Assembly: GCF_031143425.1 (NCBI RefSeq)
Contig: NC_090447.1
Span: 852,098,760 to 852,162,759 of the forward strand
Direction of reading: 5' to 3'
DNA length: 64,000 nucleotides
From: Pleurodeles waltl
Lineage: Eukaryota > Chordata > Amphibia > Caudata > Salamandridae
Numbering within the stretch: the stretch's first letter is position 1; every line of letters begins with the position of its first letter. Positions 12,200 through 23,936 of this stretch are shown here, piece after piece. Position numbers and translations under genes: made by a program. Below the pieces are notes generated by a model. It was not told the origin of the DNA. It worked only from the letters and a program-made list of their open reading frames with translations, and did not search any database.

Positions 12200-14885
12200 A
12201 ACAAAAACAAATTCAGCAGAATTGGATGCAAGCAGACAAAGGGTTTGGGAGAAGACAACCCTACAGCTGTTAGCTCTAACAATCATTAACACACACATGG
12301 CTTTAACACTCTTGGATCATGCCCCAGTTAAACTAAAAATCAAAATCCCCGGGACTATAGTCCACGCTTTTAAATCAAGATGTCTTACATTGGCTCTGCT
12401 AGATAATATCTTAAGAAAAGAAATGAGAGAGGTTAATGCTCAGCACTTCAAATACAACACTGATTCAGACTCTAGCCCCAAGGTGACGTGGGAAGCCTTC
12501 ATGGTTGTGATCTGCAAAGAAAGGATAGCAAAGGATCATAGAGTGTTTAAATCAGTATGACACAGCTTATCAAAACTAGAGGCTGAGCTTGAACTCCACA
12601 AATCTTAATTGGCCACTGAAGACACATGCTAGCATCTATAAATGTACAATTAGTAGAGTTCAGAGAATAGAAGAAAAGAGAAGTAACATTTCTGAGGAAA
12701 TATGCAGTGGCAACAATTACGAAGAGAATGAAAGACAGAGTAAGACCGTGGCAAGGTTGATAAAAACATGGAGAGCCTGTGAGACAGAGAGTGACTCTGG
12801 ACCCAAGTACACAGGAGCATGCGAACACTAACAACCTTCACCAATTCTGATGTCAACTCTACAACACTCAATCCATCACACATTATTCTGTTCTAAGATA
12901 TTTCAATCCTATAGCATGGGCTCGACCTGCTTATAGATAAAACATTTATTCCACTACAAAACATAATGAACAGGGTTGAAACAACCCCCCTAGATGTGTT
13001 CCTGTATTTCAGACTAAGAGCAACAGTACAATTTACCCTAAAGAACCACAGCCAGTGATACATCTGACATACACCCTCATCACCTATAAAATACAAATAA
13101 ACTGGATACCCAACTTCACAAACTGCACAAGTAAATAGTAAGGAAGTAGAAACACCGTCCAGAACAGTTTTGGAGAGAGACTGGGGTAGATATAATGCTG
13201 TTGTCAGTCAGGGGAAATTCTAATGGCAGGCATCGCCTGATTCATTTTAAATTTCTAAACAGTGTACTGTATACTGCAGATCACCATGCCTGTTTTAGTT
13301 GGTACTTTGGGGCAACTCAAGACGCAAGATAGATGCTGCCGATTTCATACATTTGGCTTGGCATGTCTGATAAGTCTTATCAGATTAAAGTGTTCCAAGA
13401 ACTATGCAAAACGACAAATATCCCACTGCACTCACATATTCTGAGAGTGATGCTGAGAACGTGGAGTGCCCCAAATCACCCATAAACGACTGCTTTGGCA
13501 CTACTGCTGGTGAAGAGACTGGTGGCATTTGGGTGGGGGGAATGACTCTTCCTCCAGTCTTTGCCAGATGGATAAAGGATTAATTATTTCAATGAAAAGT
13601 CGAAATTATATGCCTCTGTGAAACCAACCACAGCTCAACAAGAGGATATTTGGGGAGCAATGCAGATCTACTTGTTAGGCAATAACCTGTAGACTCCATT
13701 TACTGCTAGGGGAAATACTTACTTAAGTGCATATCACACAACTGATATGCAATCGTGGGCAGTGTCAGTTGGTGTGTGTGTGTGTGTATACAGAATGGAT
13801 GGGACCCCTCTTTTCATGGGAGGACTGGAGGAGGGTGATATAGCTTGGAAGACAAGAGCAGCTCAGCAAAAGGCTGGATGCCCCAATTAAAATTGGCTTG
13901 GGATCATTTTCTAGGTGGTGATGTAACTGTATATTCACAGATGAGGACATCTTTACTTCTCAGATTCAAGAAGCACCACACACGAAGAGGAGGAATTCAT
14001 AGCCCCCAAATAACTTCTAAAAATATTTCTGGATCGAGCCCAGATTCTTGAGCAGATGATCAAAGACAAAGGTAGTAGGTAATAGACAAACTAGGGTCAA
14101 GTAAGGCCCCAGTTGCAGATGGATTCCCACCCAAATTCCATAAAGTGAAAAAAGAACATAATCCAACCTCTGTGTTGCCTATTTAAGAAAATATCAGATG
14201 TGAATGAACCTATTTGCAAGAACACTATGGTCAGGATTTCCCAAAAATGTAAACCAGAAAAACATCCCATTAATTGTGAAAGTTAGATGCCACTCCCATT
14301 GGGTAATGTTGACATTAAGATATGTGCCACAATATTGGCCAACAGACTTAACTTGTTCATACCACAACTTATACACACAGAGCAAGAGGACTTTGTACCA
14401 CGCCTCTCATGTAAAGCCCATATGAGAACACTATCCTATGTAGTTTGGGAAGTCTGAAACAATACGGATGAAGAGGTGGCAATCTTATTGGATGGAGAAA
14501 AAGTGTTTGATAGGGTGGAATGGGACTATTTCTGATTAAATGTTATAGCATAGGCACTGATTAAAATGTGATATCAGAATCCTACAGCACAGTGACATAA
14601 AACAGAAATCCTTCCTCACATACAAACATCTCATGTGGGACAAGACAGGGGTGCCCGCTTTCCATCATGTTGTTCATAATAGCCTTAGAATCTTTAACTA
14701 TAGCTATCAACCAGCACACGCAGGTAAAGGGGATCAGAACTCTGACAGCGGAACATATGGAATAGCTACATGCAGACACTATAATGGTAACATTATCAAA
14801 ACTAGTAACCTCATAATGGCTCTTATTTCTTGGATATTACAATTTCAAACTTTTCTGGTTAAAGCATTAACTGAACTAAACACAA
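12200..14885 (+). pseudogene. L1-type LINE ORF2 remnant, first part
   Basis: A decayed non-LTR retrotransposon read on the plus strand through many stops and frameshifts. Visible in order: an SDHAPV-like stretch after the endonuclease (LDHAPVKLKIKIPG, near 12315), the linker before the reverse transcriptase, KAPVADGFPPKFHK near 14105 (family pattern GPDGFP-EFYK), IKICATILANRL near 14315, ILLDGEKVFDRVEWDYF near 14488 (family pattern D-KAFDRVEW) and GTRQGCPLS near 14640 (pattern TRQGCPLSP). It ends near FSG.SIN.TK at 14853, just before the YLG region. The endonuclease itself is not recognisable. The rest of the protein resumes at about 17480 after two other elements, so the LINE was split by later insertions. 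The gene is dead. Confidence 0.8.
13771..13790. repeat. GT dinucleotide microsatellite
   Basis: A short run of GT dinucleotides (ggtgtgtgtgtgtgtgtata) lies inside the L1-type LINE remnant. Confidence 0.8.
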
Positions 14886-15436
14886 AGAGCCTCATTTACA
14901 AGAGGCCTGCACACCGAAGCAGCACTTTTTATGATGCTCTTGTGGCGAGGGCCTCTCAATCATATCTATGAGGCAATGAAAATCCACCTTATGTGGCTTT
15001 GCATGGCCTCATACATATGGAGTAAGGCAAGGAAGTGCCAAGCACTGCATTGTCTTAGTATACATCAAGGAGGCGTTCCATGGGCGTTACAGTGGGTGTT
15101 CTCAACCAACACCCATGGTTTTTCACACATTCCTAGATTTATATGACTCTGTAAACCTGGGAATGCGTCAAAACTGTGTGCCTCCCCAGGGGAGGCGTAA
15201 CAAAGAGAAATAACTTTATTTCCCCTCATTTCTTTCCTCTTTCTATGTCTGCTGCATTATGTAGCACACATAGCAAGAGGAAACTGCCTCCATTGATTAT
15301 TTTTGTGTAGGAAGTTGTCGGTTCCTGTACAAAAACAATTGTGCCAGCAACTCAGACACCCTTGCAGCATGGTGGAAGGATGTCTGCAGTGCCATTAGGC
15401 ACCAATTTGTGCACCGGCAAAGGCAGAAAGTAATCT
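14886..15436. mobile_element. Short inverted-repeat element, family C copy 1
   Basis: Starts gcctcatttacaag, close to the gcttcatttatgag start of the copy at 20760-21378. It also shares the block with tctgctgcattatgtagcacacatag (tgctgcagaatgcagcatacatag in the other copy) and a ccccaggggaggcgt block. It sits at the point where the L1-type LINE is interrupted. The right end is truncated or overrun by the DIRS element, so no target duplication can be read. Confidence 0.55.
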
Positions 15437-15889
15437 TCATTTCTTTGAGTCCAAGCCTTCCCTGATGTAGTCCTTACATATGAGATACCATCTCTTCTTT
15501 GCAGACATTGTTCCGTAGCTGACCCAAATACTTTCCCCAATATGGTCACCATTACCCAGGTGCCACTACAAAGGGGAAGTAGTAACTCTACACATTCTGT
15601 CCATACCAAGCCAAACAAAAAAGAAAATAATCATATAATCAATAACCCTAGGTGGGCAGGGTGGGAACCCTAGGATTGTATCGGGGAATACTTGGACTCG
15701 GAGTAAAGAAGATTACAGATAAGTAAATGGTACATTGCTTCTTTGTCCATCTTCCCCAATCCAGTCCTTACATATGAGAAATACCAAAGCAACATAGATT
15801 GAAAATATATATAAAGATAAACAGGAACAATTTTGCTTATGCAAATGTAGTGAAATTTAATATAAAACAATGTGAAAACTGAACAAACA

Positions 15890-16830
15890 TCAAAGACGAA
15901 AGTGAACAAAAACTGTTGATAACACATGGTCACCAAACGTAGTAGAGAAATCCTCCCCTAAATGAATATGGTAATGTGAAAGAAAAGTATGTGGGGCGGA
16001 CCATGTGGCTGCACAAGAAATGTCCCTCAATGACGCCCCTTTATATGAAGCCCAAGAAGCGGCCATTCCCCTGGTAAACCTACCCATCACCTTTAGGGAG
16101 GTATCGCTATCAGATAGATCACTGACCCACAAAATAGCCCACTTTCTCCACCGAGAATTAGTAGATGTAGAGGGTTGTGACCCTTTATGGCTCAGCTCAT
16201 AAGTAACAAATAGAGAATCTGATTTAAGAAAAAAAGATGTATGCTGTAAATAGATCATCAAAGCTCTGTGCAATAGGTGTAATCAAGCCTCCTCATCCTA
16301 GGAAGGAACTGGGCAAAACTCTGGAAGCACAATATCCTGAGAACAGTGAAAAGAGGACAGAACTTGAGTAAGAAAGTCAAATTTGCTTGCAACACTACTT
16401 TATCCAGAAGGAAACACATGAAAGGGGACTTAGACAGCAATGCCCTAATCTCAATTCTCATACCTGAACACATTGCCACCAAAATGACCATGTTCTGAGT
16501 CAGACACTTAAGCTCCACTGCACCCAGGGGCTCAAAAGGTGCCTTTCGTCAAAGCATGAAGGACCAATAAATAACACATCCCAGGAAGGCAGCAGGGCCC
16601 AACGATAGGGTGTTGGAAAGAAAAACCTCCGCAACAGCCAAGAAACCGAAAGAGCAAGTGTCAACACTTCTTCCCTCCTGCAAGCCTGGACAGCTGCCCA
16701 CTGTGCCCTGATAGTGGAAACTGCTAATCCCAGAACAAATCCATCCCTCAAAAAAATCCAAAACCCTGACCGGGTCAAAACTAGTGGGCTGTAACTGCTT
16801 AGGGATAGATACACAATTTTTCAAAATTTA
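15890..16830 (-). pseudogene. DIRS tyrosine recombinase remnant
   Basis: Read on the minus strand in at least three frames, the product shows the order expected of a DIRS tyrosine recombinase. First a core-binding part with GLAVSTIRAQWAAVQ (about 16720-16680), then PSWDVLF, then DKVVLQANLTFLLK with LRILCFQSFAQFLP (about 16415-16300), then the catalytic end with RFTRGMAASWASYKGASL, ATWSAPHTFLSHY (about 16090-15970). Family members have an H-x-T-R box where this copy shows R-F-T-R, so one catalytic histidine appears replaced. The nucleophile tyrosine region (HYHIHL) is still visible. The protein would integrate the DNA circle without making target duplications. Frameshifts show it is inactive. 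Confidence 0.75.
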
Positions 16831-16831
16831 G

Positions 16832-17410
16832 TCAATGCCTATTGTAAGATTTTCTAGTGAAAGGATGACGGGACTGCTGAATAAAATCCGCCACCTCTAT
16901 AGAACAGTCCTGAGCCAATAACCTCAACCTTTCAGAAACCAAACCCCCAGATTCAAATGGCGTAGAGAGCGTGGTGACAGGAGTGGCTTCCTCATCAGGT
17001 TGAAATGGTAGGGTCCACAAAGGAGCAACTGCCATCTCCTGTAAAAGAGAAAACCAAGGTCTCCTCACCCACCTGGGGACCACCAGGATGACCAAGGCAT
17101 GATCCTCCCAAACCTTCAGGAGTACCCTGGGACTCAAGGCGAATAAAGGGAAGCAGTAAAGAACCCCCTGGGCCTCTTGACTGAAAGAGCATCCAACGCC
17201 CAAGCTCTCAATCTGGAACTGGAGAGCAAAACTGGGACAGAAGCGAGTTCTCCAGTGTGGCAAAAAGATCCAACCAAGGGGACCAGAACCTCTGAACTAT
17301 CACCTGAAAGATTAGAGGGGAAAGACATAGGCAGATTGATGATAGGAAAATCCTGCTCAGTACGACACAATCCTGTCCTTTCCTTTGAGGCAGAGGAGCT
17401 CAGCAAAGTG
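16832..17410 (-). pseudogene. DIRS RNase H region remnant
   Basis: Minus-strand frames read LRAWALDA followed by the RGP/RPRG stretch (about 17212-17160), then YCFPLFALSPRVLLKVWEDHA (about 17165-17100) and VVPRWVRRPWFSLLQEM (about 17085-17035). This is the conserved order of the RNase H end of DIRS pol (DLFA, WALDAF, Y-FPP-PL-PRVL, WPR-PWFP-LL). It continues toward the recombinase with RKSYNRH near 16840. At least two frames are needed, so it is a pseudogene. The reverse transcriptase that should lie upstream (higher coordinates) is absent, where LINE sequence resumes instead. Confidence 0.7.
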
Positions 17411-17425
17411 ACTTGCTGAACTGCC

Positions 17426-18496
17426 CTGTGGAAAGAACTAGCAAATGATGCCCAAAGAACTGCCCTTAACTAGATCAACAACGACTCCAACTTTAGGTAA
17501 CTGCCCTTTCGATGGAAAATTTTCCATTTGAAATTTTTAGGAATTCTAATGAACATGGGGCTAGAATGCTTTTGGAAGAGATCGAATATCAAAAGACATA
17601 TATAAATGGTCAACGTTACAATTATCGTTTTGGGGGAGCATCCAGATTGTTAAAATGAACATGGCTCACGTATTTATTAAATATCTGCAATTGACCCACT
17701 TTGGGTGCCCGTGGACATGTTCAGCAAATTAAACAGGAAAATTAAAAGGATCCCTTAGGAATATAAAAATTCAGTGATTTAGGATTGCACACATACCGCC
17801 ACAGATTTCGGTGGATAAAGGCTATTTGATATGGATTCCTACAGGCTAACTTTCTAATTAGGCTCAATCAGATATTTGTTACATGACCATTTAGGAACAC
17901 TTAGTCGGGTAATCATTGAAATTACACTCCTTGGGAAAGCAGGAGGAATAACATTGTGTTACACAAATGACAAGTGAATGCCTGGCAGATCTAATCCTAT
18001 TACGTAAATCCTAATCTATGCATTGCATAAAACACATAAAATAGTGGTCATTAACAGTAATTTGCCCAAAAGAGGCCCTATGTGAAGCAATGGGAATATC
18101 TGTATTACAGGGGCAGAAATAGCTTGGGTATTGAATACATTGATCAAGTACTTATACAAGGCTGACATACGTCTTTTGCAGACGTGCAAATGAATTTGGG
18201 TTGCACAGTTTTGGTGGCACCAATAACTGACTCATTGCATCAGGAGGGACTTTGGGTCCCCAACTATAGACCTGCCCAGTGCCTCAATACTTCAATATCA
18301 GCATCTGTGGGGTATTTGCAAAGGTCTAGTGTCTGGTGTTAATAGAATCCTAATAGGTAATCCTTTTTTCCATTCCAATTGCTTGAGGGTTAAAACATTA
18401 TGGTATAATAGACTACAAGTGGATTAATCTAAGGAGGAGTGGAACACACTATTAAATACCCATGATAAACATCTCACAGAGCTGGAAAACCATATT
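17426..18496 (+). pseudogene. L1-type LINE ORF2 remnant, second part
   Basis: Plus-strand sequence continuing the LINE after the DIRS insertion. Visible are ISKDIYKWSTLQLSFWGSIQ followed by IVKMN (17585-17660; family pattern W--LPLSL-GRI-LIKM), then VFIKYLQLTHFGCPW (17670-17715; family pattern lyl-q-lPi-iP) and QEGLWVPNYR near 18241 (family pattern GGL-vPnf--Y). The order and the starting point match what is missing from 12200-14885. Stops and frameshifts are frequent. The end is replaced by a family A short element at 18497. Confidence 0.75.
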
Positions 18497-18932
18497 GGGG
18501 CATATTTAAGAGCTCTTAACTCCTCCTTGCGCCAGATTAGCGTCTTTTTTAATGCTAATGTTGCCCATTGAGGCCAAAATCCCATGCCATAATTACAAAG
18601 AGGTGCAATGCATGCATTCCGCCACTTTGCAACCCTTTGTGCTACATTATGCCTGCACCAGGCATAATGTATGCAAAGGGGGCGTTCCCCCGTTAGAGGG
18701 GCTGAAAAAACGATGCAAAGAAATCTAAGAGAGAATTAGCGTCAACATTTTTTATGCTAATCCTGCAAAGCTCATTCTAGCGTAAAAAAATATGATGTTA
18801 GTCCCCTAACTACCACTATGGTGTGCCATATTTTAAATATGGTGCATACATGCTGACATTAGGGAAGTTCTAAGGGGCGCAAGAAAAGTGTCGCTGCAAT
18901 GTGTGCAGCGTCCCTTTTCTTAAATATGCCCC
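18497..18932. mobile_element. Harbinger-like short element, family A copy 3
   Basis: Bounded by ggggcatatttaag and cttaaatatgcccc, a perfect 14-bp inverted repeat. Interior blocks (gcatgcattccgccac, gtgcagcgtcccttttctt) match the copies at 6048 and 6862. Length about 436 bp. Flanking triplets are att and ata. It interrupts the C-terminal end of the L1-type LINE. Confidence 0.65.
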
Positions 18933-19229
18933 ATATTTTCTATAAAATCCTCCACAGGTGGCTCTGGTACCCGATGAGGCTTGAGTTCTACCCACAAATG
19001 CCCTATTGCAACTTGCAGGAGATGTAATCGGCCTGATACTGATATTGTGCATGTAGTTGTGGTAACATCAATACATGCAACAATGTTAGTAAAAAACAAT
19101 GAGGTGCATTGAATGGAGTTCTAGAAATGGCGGGCCCTCTGCAGAGAAAGATAGTGCTGCTTCATGACACAACCATGTTTCTGGAAGCTATTCATTGTCG
19201 CCAGAGGTGATTTTCAACAGTGTTGCCGA
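18933..19229. other. No recognisable feature
   Basis: About 300 bp between two short elements, possibly including the last remnant of the L1-type LINE. Nothing further can be named. Confidence 0.4.
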
Positions 19230-20100
19230 CAGCTAGCTAAACTTGATGCTAAAATGGCACAAACTTAAATCCATTTTTATATTTTGACGCTAGACCTGTC
19301 TAGCGTCAAAATATAGGAGTTAGCATCATGTTGTGGATGTGCAAACTACCTTGCGCTAATTAGATGCAAGATAGGCGTTCCCATCCACAATGTGAAGCGA
19401 ACCCCCAACTGCCATATTTATACTCTGGCACAGAAATAATGCACACAGAGTAGGCAGATCCTAGTAATGGTGCTAAGCCTGCTTAACACCATTATTTAAA
19501 GCCTGGGTCAGACCAGGTGTTAGGGTACCTGTGGACCCATTTCCATGGCCATACACCATGGACTGGGCCCACAGATGCCTACCCCAAGCCCAGGAACACC
19601 CACACTAGAGGGACACCACAGGATGGGAGACCCTATCCTGGGTAAGTATGGGTGAGTATATATTTAGGTTTTTTTTATGTGCCATTGGGGGGCCCCTACA
19701 TGGGGCCCCCTGCCTGGCACTGGGTTTTATGGCCTTGCCCAGAAGACACTGGTCCCCTGTGCTGGCCATTGAGGTATTGGACATGACTCCTGTCTTAACT
19801 AAGACAGGAGTCATTTGTGGGTGATAGTGTGTCACAAAATGACTCTAGGCTGATAAGCGGCATTCTTATTGCCGCTATCCAGCCTAGCTTCATTTCTGCC
19901 CACCTGGTGCCTTCTACCCTACTGCCATCCCCCCAGCTAGTGTATTTTTATAAGACGCTAGCCTATCCTTAGTGCCGGCGTGCGCCATTCCATAGATATG
20001 GTGCATGGCTGCCTCTATGGAATGGCGCTAGCAGGCGCTAAGGATTTTGACACAAAACCACATTAGCGCAGTTTCGTGTCAAAAACCATAAATATGCCCC
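19230..20100. mobile_element. Harbinger-derived short element, family B copy 1
   Basis: The right end is ccataaatatgcccc followed by tta, the Harbinger-type target triplet. Internal landmarks in order match the better copy at 23023-23933: a perfect hairpin ttttgacgctagac...gtctagcgtcaaaa (19278-19312), the ggtcagaccaggtgtta block, a ggtaagtatgggtgagta block, the pair gactcctgtctta/taagacaggagtca (19785-19814) and a final ttgacacaaaa...cgtgtcaaaa. The left terminal repeat is not recognisable, so it is probably truncated or diverged. No coding capacity. Confidence 0.6.
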
Positions 20101-20758
20101 TTAGTCTGTTAGGGCTGTAGAAGGCAAACAGAGTTCCAAAACACGAAACATGGCTGCAGAAATGTATAACATGGCACCATATGAGAGAACTGCAAATCAG
20201 TTAAATAAACAAATTGAGAAATTCTAAGAAATTTGGGGACACTTTTTACTACTTAAAAAAAAGATGATCAATGGAAACTATGTGAACCAGAAGTGTAATT
20301 GTATCCCAGTGCCTGAAACATTACAAACTTTCATGGTTGATGGCATGAAGGAATACAAGGACTTTAAGAGAGAAGTGATTCATTTTAGAGACAGTGATAA
20401 TACAGGGAAAGTGGATTTTCCCTTCATCTATCTTACCTTTTGTTTTCTTTATTTGTTTTTCTTCCACTTTTGACCTATCCCCTGTTTATGGGTTTTATTC
20501 TTTCCCTATATTTACGGCAGTCTAATTTTTGGCTGTTTCGATAGTTATACTATTGTTCCTTCTAATTTTGTTTTAAGGTGGATTTAAAGGGCGCAAACAC
20601 ACAGTTAAAGTATGGTCCCTATACTTGGTATTATTGATATGCGGTAGATTTGGCAATTGTTTGTGAATTCTTTATAAATGACAGACAAAGAGAGGCAGTT
20701 ATTAAAATAGAAATATTCTTGCCCCTCCTATCCTGATGACAAAGTGATTAGTGAACTA
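20101..20758. other. No recognisable gene
   Basis: The part near 20110-20420 has a weak LINE-like look but no motif I can defend. The 69-residue open frame at 20264-20473 is not assignable. Confidence 0.35.
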
Positions 20759-20759
20759 A

Positions 20760-21378
20760 GGGCTTCATTTATGAGGAAATGGGGCAGTGCGGTGCCACAA
20801 GTAATTTTGGTGCGCCGAGCTGCGTCATTTCCAAAACAGAGGGATGCGCTGTATTTACCAGAATACGGTGCATCCTTGTATGTTCCCCAGCACGGTGCTA
20901 AATCAGCTGCCTAGCGTCAATGCAGGTACCCTTGCGCCACGGTGCAAGGATGCCAGCATTGTGGGAGTGATTGTTTATGTGCAGGAATGGACATTTTCCT
21001 GCAGAAAAACATTAATTAATGGTGATGTTCTCCTTCTATGTGTGCTGCAGAATGCAGCATACATAGAAAGAGCAAAAAATGAGGAGAAATAAAAGCCACC
21101 CCTGGGGAGGTGTTAGTTCTTGAGAATGCCTCAAGTTTACGTTTCCTTCTAAGTCTGGGGCAGTGTCAAAAAGCAATGAGTGTTGCATAGGTATGCCCAT
21201 AGCAACACCCATTGCACATCCATTTGCAGGAGAAAACTGCGTTGGGTGGCCCAAGGCTGCGTTAAGCCAAGAAAAGTGGGTTAACGCCACATTGTAAATA
21301 GATAGCAGGGCACAGCACCATCGGAACCTTGCAAAAAGTGACGCTTCGGTGAAGCAAGGGTTTGTAAATGATCCCCAA
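20760..21378. mobile_element. Short inverted-repeat element, family C copy 2
   Basis: Left end gggcttcatttatgag and right end ttgtaaatgatcccc are inverted repeats of each other, preceded by taa and followed by aaa. The interior includes tgtgctgcagaatgcagcatacatag and a cccctggggaggtgt block shared with the copy at 14886. About 619 bp, no coding capacity. Classification as a non-autonomous DNA transposon is from structure only. Confidence 0.6.
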
Positions 21379-22077
21379 AGACGCAAGTTAATAATCAGAT
21401 GTATCTCTGGGGCAGTTCCTCCTCAAGGGTGGAGTAGCATCGCTCCACTTGCTGAAACTGCAGCAGGCAAACAAGCATTGTAATGCCATTTTAATTTGCC
21501 ACCTTCAGTGCAAGTGTGAGGGCAGGGGGCAGGGGGTAGGGTTGGATCCTGCATTTGCAGGATGACTGCTGGGTCTTTAGTGTGTATATCGAATTACCCG
21601 ACTGTATTGCAAGAGCCAGTCCGACATGCGCACTGTAGACAAACCAATCCCATGGCTGTGAAACAGCCAGGAGATTTCTGCCACAGGCCCCAACCTCAAA
21701 ATGAGTGCTGGGTTAGTCTGCTTCAACCAGTGGTGGAGCTGCTCTCATGCTGAAAGCAGCATGAGAGCAGCTCTAGGATTAGTTGAATACGCATTCTATT
21801 GGGCAGGAAGAATATCCTTTACTTCCTTTTCCTGCTCATGGACATCAGTATCGGAAGAGAGGAGTGCCACACTGGGCAGGAGCAACATTAATGGTGAGTT
21901 GTGACCCATCATACCCCACCATATCTTTGCATTTCAAGCCAACACTGATGAACCCTTTATGTGGCCTTTTTCCTTCTGCATGTGGATAACATTATAGTCA
22001 ATTAAATCAAACACAAGCAAGATTGAAGTAAAATAGTTGCATAGGATTACACAATTTGTTCAAGTGGGGAAGCCGGC
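21379..22077. other. No recognisable gene
   Basis: A short perfect hairpin, gctgctctcatgctgaaagcagcatgagagcagc, lies near 21738-21771. Otherwise nothing assignable was seen. Confidence 0.4.
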
Positions 22078-22259
22078 AGTGCTTTAAATGGGTACTGTCC
22101 AGTACTGAGTACGTGCACTTCTTTAATTTCAAAGGGAGAGTACCTGCACTTCGCAGCACTGCTCCAATACAGTTAATGGGAGAGTACCAGTACTTCTAAG
22201 TAGCAAACAGGTACTCTAATAGTGAGTACCTGCACTTCTATATTTCCATTCAAAGCACT
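22078..22259. mobile_element. 182-bp short inverted-repeat element
   Basis: Ends agtgctttaaatgg and ccattcaaagcact form a 14-bp inverted repeat with one mismatch. The interior repeats the motif gtact/agtac many times, with three versions of agtacctgcacttc or agtaccagtacttc. No coding capacity. Confidence 0.6.
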
Positions 22260-23019
22260 AGAAGCCAGGATTGATTCCAGATTTTCTAGTTTCCCATTGT
22301 GAAATTCAGTCACTAAATGGCCATTGCTCTGTCTCTCCTGTTCACATTGAAGACTTTTTCTTTAATTTCTACCTCATTAACTTAGAGTGTGTGTGAAAGG
22401 CAGAACCACATGGAAGCTCTTCTTGTTTTCTGCTTGAGCCTGGGAGGACCTCGAGCTGAGGCACATCTAAAGCCAGGCATCTGGCTCCAGCTTTCAGTGG
22501 CTCACCCACATCTACATCCCAAAATTATGCGGACAAATGTGCATTGCTCTTTTCCCAAATAGGCATCTATTTAACTCACCTCGAGGTGAGTGAGTTCATC
22601 AATGAGATTCTTGAAGTAGGAGCAGTGTGTTAAAGACGAAACAAATTGTAAAATGTATAATGTGTCTTTATTGGGGTCATTGAAATGTAGAGTGGATCAG
22701 ACACCCCCTATAACTTCTCGACTGCACTATTCACTTGCCTGGCACTCCAGTTCACCAAAATGCACCAAGCACTCACTAGAACAAATAAAGAGCTACAACC
22801 ATTCGTGGGATATTTAAAAGGTGTGTGGAAATTGGGTCAGCTGACAGCTCAATTGAGAGAACTGCTAGGTGAATTACATTGAGTTGCCCATGCAGACTGT
22901 GACACATGTTTTAGGTCTGTTATGCCATATTTTGATCGATTTGCCTACGGAAGGCGAACTTGGATAACGATGCGATGTCATGATGTGATTTATTGTACTT
23001 CCCCACTAGCTTTATACTC
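22260..23019. other. No recognisable gene
   Basis: No coding region or terminal repeats that I can name. The sequence cacctcgaggtgagtg at 22579-22594 is a small palindrome of no known meaning. Confidence 0.4.
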
Positions 23020-23022
23020 TTA

Positions 23023-23933
23023 GGGGCATATTTATACTCTGTTTGCGCCGGATTTGCGTTTGTTTTTTTTACGCAAATCCGACGCAAAGCTAACTCCATA
23101 TTTATACTTTGACGCTAGACCCGTCTAGCGTCAAAATTCTTGGAGTTTGCGTCATTTTTTAGCGTGGACACCTACCTTGCGTTAATGAGATGCAGGGTAG
23201 GCGTTTCCGCGCTAAAAATGACTCTAAGGCCTTTGCGCCTTATTTAAACTCCCGTGCAAAAATGACGCACGGGAGGGGGCTGGCCTTAAAAAATGACGCA
23301 CAGCCGCATTTGCGTCATTTTTTAACGCCTGGTCAGGGCAGACGTTAAGGGATCTGTGAGCTCGGAAGGAGCCCAGAGGTGCCCTCCCTTGCCCCCAGGG
23401 ACACCCCCTGCCACCCTCGCCCACCCCTGGAGGACACCCATGGATCGGGGGACCCATCTCAGGTAAGTACAGGTAAGTAGAGGTAAGTATTTTTTTTTTC
23501 TTTGTAAGTGGCATAGGGGAGCCTAACCTGGGCCCCCCTACATGCCACTGTGCCCAATGGCCATGCCCAGGGGACAGAAGTCCCCTGGGCATGGCCATTG
23601 GGCAGTGGGGCATGACTCCTGTCTTTGCTAAGACAGGAGTCATTTCCATGGTGGTTGTGCGTCATAAAATGACGCGAGTCAGGTTAGCGTCAACATTTTT
23701 GACTCTAACCTGACTTGCACCATTTTTGGACGCACAACCCCCATTATTCCCTACGCCAGCGCTGGCCGGTTCGCGTCATTTTTTTTTACGCTCACCAGGC
23801 AGCAGCGCCGGCTAGCGTCATTCCATAAATATGACGCCCGACTGGTGCTTTGGAATGAGGTTAGCCCGCGTTAAATTTTTTGACGCAAAACTGCGTTAGC
23901 GCAGTTTTGCGTCAAAAAGTATAAATATGGCCC
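23023..23933. mobile_element. Harbinger-derived short element, family B copy 2 (complete)
   Basis: Flanked by TTA on both sides (23020-23022 and 23934-23936), with inverted ends ggggcatatttatact and agtataaatatggccc. A 3-bp TWA-type duplication and such ends are the signature of PIF/Harbinger integration. The 911-bp interior has no gene but many internal hairpins built on gacgcaaa, gacgctagac and gcgtcattttt. Its left 330 bp or so is clearly related to the left end of the transposase-bearing copy that starts at 24628, so it looks like an internally deleted derivative of that family. Confidence 0.8.
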
Positions 23934-23936
23934 TTA

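Larger units (their letters stand above)
15437..17425 (-). mobile_element. DIRS-type retrotransposon fragment inside the LINE
   Basis: The minus strand carries the end of a DIRS RNase H region followed by a tyrosine recombinase, the combination that defines DIRS elements. The downstream non-coding part (15437-15890) contains two similar motifs, cttacatatgagataccat (15473) and cttacatatgagaaatacc (15767). These may belong to the terminal or internal repeats that DIRS elements use for circularisation. No gag and no reverse transcriptase palm are seen, so the 5' half is missing. The insertion lies between the two halves of the L1-type LINE. Salamander genomes are known to be rich in DIRS elements, which fits. 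Confidence 0.75.

Noticed and set aside
21738..21771. A perfect hairpin that might be a microRNA precursor
   Set aside because: It is a simple 15-bp inverted repeat without the length or shape of a precursor, in repeat-derived DNA.
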